DNA from: Flavobacteriaceae bacterium | Lineage (GTDB): Bacteria; Bacteroidota; Bacteroidia; Flavobacteriales; Flavobacteriaceae | Length of the DNA stretch: 5,488 nucleotides | NCBI GenBank assembly: GCA_030625995.1 | Contig: DAOUPU010000171.1 | Coordinates: 1-5,488, forward strand | Direction of reading: 5' to 3' | Shown here: piece after piece, positions 1-5,488 of the stretch | Layout of the letters: each line of letters opens with the position of its first letter | Position numbering within the stretch: position 1 is the first letter of the stretch | Notes under the pieces: generated by a model | Databases searched by the model: none | What the model was told of the DNA's origin: nothing | What the model saw: only the letters and a program-made list of their open reading frames with translations | Made by a program: the position numbers and the translations under genes

Positions 1-1545
1 AACTATGATTTTATTGAAGCGTCGTGGAATGAAAAGGGAAATCGCATCAGAAAGGCAGAAAGAATTATTGTTCCTTTAATGATGCGTCAGATGAAAAATC
101 TGGCGGCATCTGTGGCTACCGAAGGGAAAAGGATTGTTGTATATAATCCATTACCTTGGTCTAGAGGTGGAAATGTCAGTTTCTTTGCAGGGATTTATCA
201 AAAGGATTTTGAGATCTTTGGTTTAAAAGATGTAAATACAGGAAAAGTAATACCCGTCTATAATGATTACAATTTAATTTCCTTTGAAGCGGAAAATGTG
301 CCCTCCTTAGGGTATAAAACCTATATACCTATATTAAGTCCTGTTAAAAAAGAGAGCTCCTTAATTGTTGACGAGAAGAATCATATTCTTGAGAACAAGT
401 TCTTTAAACTAATAGTAGACCCAAACACTGGTGCCCTGTCTTCAGTTTATGATAAACAAAATAAAAAAGAATTGGTGGACCCTCAAAGCGAAGTAGGTTT
501 TGCCCAATATTATTATGAACAATTTGGTCAGGAAGATTTGGATTCGTACAATAAGGCCTATGTAAAACCAGGTGCTGAACACTGGGCTAATCAGGAAATG
601 GGAAGGCCTTCCGTTCCATTTAAAACAACAAAATCTTATAAAGGTAAAAGCGATAAAATTGTTTATTTGAATATGGGTAATTCGGTGCGGGCAACAGTAT
701 TTGGAAAATTAAACACCTCCGATGAGCAGAACTATTTGGTCACTTATACCTTATATGAAAACCAACCCTATGTTGAAATTACATGGGGAATAGATGGGAA
801 AAAACCCAGTGCCCTACCTGAAGCTGGTTGGCTCTCCTTTCCATTTGCTGTAGAAAATCCGGAATACCGTCTTAATCGCACTGGAGGAATTGTTGATCCA
901 CAAAGAGAATTGGTAGATAGAACGAATCATGATTTTTATTTTTTAAATACTTCCATGTCAATGTTCGATAAGAGAGGTAACGGAATTGTTTTAAATAGTC
1001 CAACCTCCCCGGGGATAAGTATAGATAACCCCGGCTTGTATAAGTTTTCAAAAACGAAAAAGTTGACATCAGGTAAGGTTTTTGTCAATCTTTTTAATAC
1101 CCAATGGGGTACCAATTTTACGGAATGGATAGAAGGCTCTTTCTCTTCAAAGATCTATATCTGGAGTTATAATGAATATGATGTTCAGGAAACTTTTATA
1201 ACACCCTCTGAAGAAACCAGAGTACCTTTAAAAGGAGTGTTTTATGATGGAGATAAAGGATCGATTCCAACAATTCAAGAGGGCATTACCTTAAGCAGAA
1301 AAGGAATATTAATCACAGCTTTTGGTGAAAACAGAGATGGTGAAGGGCAAATCCTGCGATTTTGGGAAAAAACCGGTGAAAGTGGCAATTGTACGGTGGG
1401 TCTTCCAAAAGGGAGTAATTTTAAAAGGGCCTTTGCTTGTAATTTAAGAGGTGAAATTACTGACAGTAAAGGAATACTAATTTCAAATGATACCTTTAAA
1501 TTTATGATCAAGGCCTACCAGCCTGTTTCCTTTATATTGAAATAA
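1..1545 (+). CDS. GH38 alpha-mannosidase-type glycoside hydrolase, C-terminal part (5' end outside window)
   Basis: The reading frame is open from base 1, so this gene begins upstream; the first internal ATG at 79 is not a credible start because the preceding 26 codons (NYDFIEASWNEKGNRIRKAE...) read as normal protein. The visible 514 residues hold the end of the helical region and then the GH38 C-terminal beta-sandwich region. Supporting marks, counted from base 1, are YNPLPW (48-53), the DPNTGALSSVYDK strand-turn typical of the GH38 C-terminal domain (140-152), SFPF (279-282) and NTQWGTNF (366-373). GH38 enzymes are retaining, metal-dependent alpha-mannosidases; the catalytic residues would lie upstream, so activity and localisation cannot be judged here. 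It is a diverged tandem paralogue of the next gene, which has matching YN.L.W, D..KG.I..IYDK, AFPF and N.WTTNF marks. The frame ends in TAA and shows no interruption. The family call is firm; mannose specificity is inferred. Confidence 0.85.
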   Translation, partial: NYDFIEASWNEKGNRIRKAERIIVPLMMRQMKNLAASVATEGKRIVVYNPLPWSRGGNVSFFAGIYQKDFEIFGLKDVNTGKVIPVYNDYNLISFEAENVPSLGYKTYIPILSPVKKESSLIVDEKNHILENKFFKLIVDPNTGALSSVYDKQNKKELVDPQSEVGFAQYYYEQFGQEDLDSYNKAYVKPGAEHWANQEMGRPSVPFKTTKSYKGKSDKIVYLNMGNSVRATVFGKLNTSDEQNYLVTYTLYENQPYVEITWGIDGKKPSALPEAGWLSFPFAVENPEYRLNRTGGIVDPQRELVDRTNHDFYFLNTSMSMFDKRGNGIVLNSPTSPGISIDNPGLYKFSKTKKLTSGKVFVNLFNTQWGTNFTEWIEGSFSSKIYIWSYNEYDVQETFITPSEETRVPLKGVFYDGDKGSIPTIQEGITLSRKGILITAFGENRDGEGQILRFWEKTGESGNCTVGLPKGSNFKRAFACNLRGEITDSKGILISNDTFKFMIKAYQPVSFILK

Positions 1546-1567
1546 TATATGCCTATGGATATGATTT

Positions 1568-1586
1568 TATTGAATTGATTTCAATA
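1568..1586. repeat. AT-rich inverted repeat between the two GH38 genes
   Basis: TATTGAA (1568-1574) and TTCAATA (1580-1586) are perfect reverse complements separated by the five bases TTGAT, and two further G-T pairs are possible outside the stem. An alternative pairing joins CCTAT (1552-1556) with ATAGG (1584-1588). The stem is only 7 bp with a single G-C pair and no T-run follows, so it is a poor terminator. It could be an operator dyad or a weak mRNA processing structure in the 79-base gap, or chance in AT-rich DNA. Confidence 0.35.
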
Positions 1587-1597
1587 GGTATACTTTG
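1570..1597 (+). promoter_or_regulatory. Weak Bacteroidota-type promoter candidate before the second GH38 gene
   Basis: TATACTTTG (1589-1597) resembles the -7 element TAnnTTTG but has three bases rather than two between TA and TTTG. A TTG lies at 1570-1572, 16 bases upstream, shorter than usual for the -33 element. If used, transcription would start shortly after 1600 and leave a leader of about 20 bases before ATG 1625. It overlaps the TTG codon at 1595, which is one more reason not to start the protein there. Read-through from the upstream gene remains the simpler explanation. Confidence 0.2.
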
Positions 1598-1624
1598 TGT
1601 AAAATTAAGTTTAAAAATAAAAAT

Positions 1625-4600
1625 ATGGATTTTATGAAAAAAAATATAAGAATAGGTATCATTAGCAGCTTTCTTATGTTATCATCCTGTATGGGAGGAT
1701 GGGCTCAGAGAACACCATCAAATCAGGAAATATTTATTTCGGGCTATCAGCAAAAAGTTGCCGGAAATGAGATAAAATACACCTCAGGGGTGGAAGGTGT
1801 TGATGAAGCCTTAATTACCAGAGCAGATACCGGTGACGGTGTAATGATCTGGAAAACTGCCCCAGTTGATTACGATGCTAGTGATTCTTATGTCACTTTC
1901 GTCAATTATATCGGATATGATTCCCATAGCCCGGGAACAGCTTTTCACTTTATTGTAGATGATGTAAAACAAGGAGATATTTTATTACCTGAGAATAAAC
2001 TGGATCAATGGACTATTACATTCAAAAACAATACTCAACTCAGTTTTAAAAGATATTTTATAGATGGCAATAGCGATAATTACGGTTTCTTATACTATAA
2101 AGTACCAGTTGCAAATTTAAAAAAAGGCCAAAGCTTGCAATTAGAAATAACCGGTTCTAATTCTAATGAGATGACTTGGTTTATGTTATTTAAAAAAAAC
2201 CTGTCAGAGTCATTAAATCCTATAAGTCTGCCTTCCATTTTAAAAAAAGATGGAAAGGAATTCCAGACCATATTGGTCGAAATTAATTATCTCAAACCAG
2301 CTTCCAAAGCAAAACTAATAGTTGACGGAAAAACTTATAAAGAAATTGACCTGAAAACAGGAATTCAATCGGTTGAAGTATTAGTTCCCAAAGTAAATAA
2401 AGAGAAAAAAATAAAAATTGAGTTGGTCAATAATATCATCAATATAAAATCATCTGTACTCTTAAAACCGGTTCGTAAATGGAGTATCAATTTTGTACAA
2501 CATTCACATACAGATATTGGATATACCCGGTCGCAAATGGAAATTTTGGCAGAACATTTGAGATATATAGACTATGCTTTGGACTACTGTGATGCCACAG
2601 ATCATTATCCTGAAGCATCTAAATTTAGATGGACCTGTGAAGCTTCCTGGGCGGTGGACGAATATCTGAATAGCAGGCCAAAATCTCAAATTAACAGATT
2701 AAAGCAAAGAATAGAAGAAGGAAGAATAGAAGTTACAGGTATGTATTTCAATTTTATAGAACTTCCGGATGAACAAACTTTGGCGGCCTCTTTGGCTCCC
2801 ATAAAAAGTATCACTCAAAAAGGAATTCCGGTTATATCTGCTATGCAAAATGATGTCAACGGTATTGCCTGGTGTATGAATGATTACTTTAACACTTTGG
2901 ATGTTAGATATTTAAATATGGGCACACATGGACACAAAGCATTGGTGGCATTTGACACACCTTTAGCCTTCTGGTGGGTATCACCATCGGGTAAAAAAAT
3001 GCTGGCATTTCGAGCTGAACACTATATGATTGGAAATACTGTTTTTGGTGTGCATTTAGAAAATTTTGAAAATTTTGAAAAAACCCTCTTAAGATATCTG
3101 ATCAAATTAAATGACCGGGGATATCCTTATGATAAGGTAGCTATTCAGCATTCAGGATTTCTTACTGATAATTCTCCTCCCTCAATTATGGCTAGTGATA
3201 TGATCAGAAAATGGAATGAAAAATATGACTGGCCTAAAATAGAAACTGCCATCGTCAGTGATTTCTTTGAAGAAATTGAAGAAAAACATGGCGATGATCT
3301 CGTAGAAATAAAAGCACACTGGCCTGATTGGTGGTCAGATGGAATCGCTACAGGAGCGAGAGAAGTTGCAGCTAGTAGAAATGCACATGTTGAATTGATT
3401 GCAAGTCAGGGTGGATTGGCCATGGCAAAAGTTTTAGGAGCCAAAATGCCAATGGGTATCGAAGATAGAATTTTTGAAGCCAATAAAGCTTTATTGTTTT
3501 ACGGTGAACACACATTTGGCGCTGCAGAAAGTATTTCTGACCCTTATGGTAAATCCACTATGGAACAACGGGAAATTAAAGAGTCCTACGCGTGGGAAGC
3601 ATATAGAAGATCGAAAATGATCAGTGAAGAAGCTTTGGGCTTATTAAATGATTATATAGGTAAAGACGCAGAACCTTCGTTAATTGTGTACAATACTTTG
3701 AATTGGATGCGTAGTGGACTGATCACTTTATTTATTGATCATCAGCAAGTTCCGAAAGGGATGCAAATGCGTCTATTGGATCAAACCGGAAAGCAATACC
3801 CAGCACAAATTTTGAAACCGTGGCACGGTGGCTCCTATTGGAGCATCTGGGTTGATGACATTCCTTCTTTTGGTTATAAGAAATTTACACTGGAATTATT
3901 TGATGAGCATATTACCCATCAAAATGAACATACCAGTGAAAGCTCACATGGTAATGATCATGTTTTAATCTATTCGGAAAATGGAAACAGTATTTCATTT
4001 GACAACCCCTGGTACTCCGTATCGATGGATAAAAATAAGGGTACAATCACCCAGATCTATGATAAGGAATTAAAGAAAACACTGGTGGATGAACACGCAA
4101 AATATCAACTTGGTGAATTCATATTAGAAAAATTAGGAGGAAGAGAACAATTACAAAATCAAATGTTACCGAATGGCAGCAGGTTTGGACATTTGACTGA
4201 TTATACCCGCCAGTCTTTGGACTCCGTCTGGTTATCGGAAATAGTAGAAGGGTCAATTTGGAATACTTTTCAATTCAAAGGAAGAACCGAAACAGCTTAT
4301 GAAGGCAATGACGCCTATACATTTGAAATAAGAATGTTTAATACAACCAAAAGAATTGATTTTGCATATGGATTGAAAAAGAAACCCATTTTGAATCCTG
4401 AAAGTTTTTATATCGCCTTTCCTTTTAAGTTAAATAATGGGAAAATTCATGCGGAAATTGCAGGAGGAACTATGGAAGCCGGCATAGATCAAATTCCCGG
4501 ATCAGCCAATGACTGGAATACAATTCAGAATTTTGTTAAAGTCAAGAATGAAGAAGATCAGCTGATATTGGTTAGTCATGAGGCTCCCATCATGCAATTT

Positions 4601-5101
4601 GGAAATATAAATACAGGAAGGTTTGAATATAAGGCAGTTCCTGAATATAATCATATTTATAGTTGGCCTATGAATAATTATTGGACAACTAATTTTAATG
4701 CTGATCAGAGAGGGATGTATACATGGACCTATAACTTCACCTCTTTGGCGAGTACTAAAAATGAGGATGCAACAAAATTTAGCTGGGGGAGCCGTGTGCC
4801 ATTTTTGGCTCGTGTGATTCCAAAAGGGGAAAAAGACCCCTCAAAGCCCAATGAAATGTCCCTGATTTCAGGTATACCCGAACATGTACTACTAGTTAAT
4901 ACAAAACCGATGGAAAATGAAAATGCGCTATTATTTCAGTTTAGAGAGGTGGCTGATAAAAAAGCTTCCTTTTTACCCGAAACAATCTTAGGAAATGAAG
5001 TAAAATGGTTTGAAACCAATGTATTAGGTGAAGAAATTAAAAATGTGAAAAGTGTTGAAATTGAAGAGCTAGAAAGTAAATTTTTTAAACTTTCATGGTA
5101 A
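1625..5101 (+). CDS. Exported GH38-like glycoside hydrolase with N-terminal beta-rich extension, divergent active site
   Basis: Complete gene, 1158 residues. I chose ATG 1625 because an A-rich stretch (1611-1624) precedes it; ATG 1634 is nearly as good, while TTG 1595 would add ten unlikely residues. The signal peptide has KK (5-6), a hydrophobic core and lipobox LSSC (C22); signal peptidase I cleavage after A27 (GGWA|Q) is an alternative. Residues about 29-288 are a beta-rich, probably carbohydrate-binding or Ig-like extension of unknown family. The catalytic domain starts near 289 with HSHTDIGY (293-300), matching the GH38 HxHxDxGW metal site. Then come FRWTCEASW (334-342), GRIEVTGMYFN (366-376), NDVNGIAW (409-416), TDNSPPS (514-520, candidate acid/base D515), the helical region with TGAREVAASRNAH, and LLFYGEHTFGAAESI (623-637), whose H629 fits the last metal ligand. 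The beta-sandwich follows from about 684 (YNTLNW 689-694, DKNKGTITQIYDK 802-814, AFPF 931-934, NYWTTNF 1018-1024). No Asp occupies the usual nucleophile segment (372-379). The likely role is glycan hydrolysis at the cell surface or in the periplasm; the substrate is unknown. Confidence 0.88.
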   Translation: MDFMKKNIRIGIISSFLMLSSCMGGWAQRTPSNQEIFISGYQQKVAGNEIKYTSGVEGVDEALITRADTGDGVMIWKTAPVDYDASDSYVTFVNYIGYDSHSPGTAFHFIVDDVKQGDILLPENKLDQWTITFKNNTQLSFKRYFIDGNSDNYGFLYYKVPVANLKKGQSLQLEITGSNSNEMTWFMLFKKNLSESLNPISLPSILKKDGKEFQTILVEINYLKPASKAKLIVDGKTYKEIDLKTGIQSVEVLVPKVNKEKKIKIELVNNIINIKSSVLLKPVRKWSINFVQHSHTDIGYTRSQMEILAEHLRYIDYALDYCDATDHYPEASKFRWTCEASWAVDEYLNSRPKSQINRLKQRIEEGRIEVTGMYFNFIELPDEQTLAASLAPIKSITQKGIPVISAMQNDVNGIAWCMNDYFNTLDVRYLNMGTHGHKALVAFDTPLAFWWVSPSGKKMLAFRAEHYMIGNTVFGVHLENFENFEKTLLRYLIKLNDRGYPYDKVAIQHSGFLTDNSPPSIMASDMIRKWNEKYDWPKIETAIVSDFFEEIEEKHGDDLVEIKAHWPDWWSDGIATGAREVAASRNAHVELIASQGGLAMAKVLGAKMPMGIEDRIFEANKALLFYGEHTFGAAESISDPYGKSTMEQREIKESYAWEAYRRSKMISEEALGLLNDYIGKDAEPSLIVYNTLNWMRSGLITLFIDHQQVPKGMQMRLLDQTGKQYPAQILKPWHGGSYWSIWVDDIPSFGYKKFTLELFDEHITHQNEHTSESSHGNDHVLIYSENGNSISFDNPWYSVSMDKNKGTITQIYDKELKKTLVDEHAKYQLGEFILEKLGGREQLQNQMLPNGSRFGHLTDYTRQSLDSVWLSEIVEGSIWNTFQFKGRTETAYEGNDAYTFEIRMFNTTKRIDFAYGLKKKPILNPESFYIAFPFKLNNGKIHAEIAGGTMEAGIDQIPGSANDWNTIQNFVKVKNEEDQLILVSHEAPIMQFGNINTGRFEYKAVPEYNHIYSWPMNNYWTTNFNADQRGMYTWTYNFTSLASTKNEDATKFSWGSRVPFLARVIPKGEKDPSKPNEMSLISGIPEHVLLVNTKPMENENALLFQFREVADKKASFLPETILGNEVKWFETNVLGEEIKNVKSVEIEELESKFFKLSW
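3059..3076 (+). repeat. In-frame 9-base tandem repeat coding ENF-ENF
   Basis: GAAAATTTT occurs twice in direct succession and is followed by a further GAAAA, encoding E479-N-F-E-N-F-E485 of the complete GH38-like protein. It falls within the catalytic domain, after the AEHYMIGN stretch. Because the unit is three codons long, a gain or loss of one copy would keep the frame. Confidence 0.7.
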
Positions 5102-5130
5102 TGAATAAATTAAAACGATTCGTATGAAAC

Positions 5131-5152
5131 TGTGGGTTGGATTTTACCCACA
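5131..5152 (+). terminator. Hairpin after the second GH38 gene, possible terminator
   Basis: TGTGGGT (5131-5137) and ACCCACA (5146-5152) form a perfect 7-bp stem with four G-C pairs around the eight-base loop TGGATTTT. It lies 30 bases after the TAA stop, which is itself followed in frame by TGA. No T-run follows (TATACTGAAT), so it is not a classic intrinsic terminator; it may act with Rho, protect the 3' end of the mRNA, or give partial termination before the lipoprotein gene. Confidence 0.4.
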
Positions 5153-5210
5153 TATACTGAATGAAGTTCGTTATAAATTTACAAATAGAAATAAATAATT
5201 AAACAAAACC

Positions 5211-5240
5211 TTTGATTAACATTATTAAGGATTAATTTAG
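5211..5240 (+). promoter_or_regulatory. Candidate Bacteroidota promoter of the lipoprotein gene
   Basis: TTTG (5211-5214) matches the -33 element, and TAATTTAG (5233-5240) matches TAnnTTTG at all but one fixed base. The 18-base spacer is within the range reported for flavobacterial promoters. Transcription would begin near 5247, giving a leader of about 25 bases before ATG 5272. Three ATTAA copies (5215, 5224, 5231) overlap it, probably by composition. A second match, TATCTTTT (5264-5271), abuts the start codon and is too close to serve as this gene's -7 box. Confidence 0.35.
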
Positions 5241-5271
5241 TTCAAAACAGATAAAATTAACTATATCTTTT

Positions 5272-5488
5272 ATGAAAACCCTGATTTACATTTTAATCTT
5301 TGGAATATTTACATTTTCTTCCTGTAATAATAGTGTAGTAATTAATGACATCGGTGGAGCCCTAGGAATTACCAAAGCTCCTGTTACCCTTGAAATGAAA
5401 CTGAATAATAATCAGGTAATTGCTGCCAAGGAAGGTCGCCTTGCCCTTTTAGATGTTTCTGATGATAAAAAGCTGATCCCATTGCAAT
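5272..5488 (+). CDS. Putative lipoprotein of unknown function (3' end outside window)
   Basis: ATG 5272 opens a frame that runs without a stop to the window end, giving 72 complete codons. The protein begins MKTLIYILIFGIFTFSSCNN: one lysine, a hydrophobic core of about 13 residues and a lipobox-like FSSC with C18, a common form in Bacteroidota lipoproteins, so export and lipidation at C18 are likely. Acidic residues characteristic of known surface-export signals do not follow the cysteine closely. The mature part (KAPVTLEMKL near 36-45, then LALLDVSDDKKLIPLQ) alternates polar and hydrophobic residues and reads as beta-strands. The phrasing loosely recalls the opening of secreted beta-sandwich proteins found in polysaccharide loci, but I do not recognise the family. 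It lies 170 bases after the GH38 gene, beyond a possible terminator and with its own promoter candidate, so it may be a separate transcription unit in the same functional locus. Confidence 0.8.
   Translation, partial: MKTLIYILIFGIFTFSSCNNSVVINDIGGALGITKAPVTLEMKLNNNQVIAAKEGRLALLDVSDDKKLIPLQ

Noticed and set aside
872..1069. A minus-strand open frame of 65 codons inside the first GH38 gene, and similar ones at 1275-1511 and 2504-2689.
   Set aside because: All lie fully within clear coding sequence on the other strand and show no recognisable protein features.
79..1545. The first GH38 protein as a complete 488-residue protein starting at ATG 79.
   Set aside because: The frame is open and protein-like back to base 1, there is no signal peptide at that Met, and the C-terminal domain alone is not the usual GH38 architecture.
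1549..1578. A nine-codon mini-ORF (MPMDMILLN) in the gap between the two GH38 genes, in frame with the first gene.
   Set aside because: It is too short to judge, has no ribosome-binding signal, and is expected by chance in AT-rich DNA; there is no evidence of a leader peptide role.
1595..1624. TTG 1595 as the start of the second GH38 gene, giving ten extra residues (MCKIKFKNKN).
   Set aside because: It would move the signal peptide inward behind a lysine-rich lead, it overlaps a promoter-like box, and ATG 1625 has an A-rich leader typical of the group.
3317..3382. The SDG in HWPDWWSDGIATG taken as the GH38 HD(A/I)..GT metal site with His replaced by Ser.
   Set aside because: This stretch, followed by AREVAASRNAHVELIASQ, fits better to the HRGTYTT..A..KR.NRRAE helix segment, and the true His site fits LLFYGEHTFGAAESI with H629 conserved.

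Overview
The window looks like part of a carbohydrate-degradation locus from a member of the Bacteroidota. The DNA is AT-rich, all genes are on the + strand, and Shine-Dalgarno sequences are absent, with an A-rich leader before the middle start codon. The two visible N-termini carry short lipoprotein-type signal peptides ending in SSC, and the promoter candidates resemble the TTTG / TAnnTTTG type. A flavobacterial or cytophagal relative is plausible, but genus cannot be read from this sequence.

Layout. Positions 1-1545 hold the 3' part of a gene for a glycoside hydrolase family 38 (GH38, alpha-mannosidase-type) protein. Its catalytic domain lies before the window; only the end of the helical region and the C-terminal beta-sandwich are present. 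A 79-base gap follows with no convincing terminator. Positions 1625-5101 hold a complete second GH38-type gene encoding 1158 residues, with a signal peptide, an unusual N-terminal beta-rich extension of about 260 residues, a catalytic domain, a helical region and a C-terminal beta-sandwich. A 170-base gap (5102-5271) holds a GC-containing hairpin that could be a terminator and then a promoter candidate. Position 5272 starts a third gene, a probable lipoprotein cut off by the window end.

How the genes may work together. Two tandem, diverged GH38-like proteins followed by a lipoprotein gene suggest an exported glycan-processing set, with the two GH38 proteins probably co-transcribed and the lipoprotein possibly under its own promoter. 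No SusC/SusD pair, regulator or transporter is visible, so a full polysaccharide utilization locus cannot be claimed.

The most interesting point is the active site of the complete protein. Three metal- or acid-type GH38 positions can be matched (H295 and D297, H629, and a candidate acid/base D515). The segment where GH38 enzymes carry the nucleophile Asp, which is also a metal ligand, reads GMYFNFIE and has no Asp. This protein may therefore belong to a divergent GH38-like clade with altered chemistry, specificity or no hydrolytic activity. That is inferred from a remembered alignment, not a computed one.
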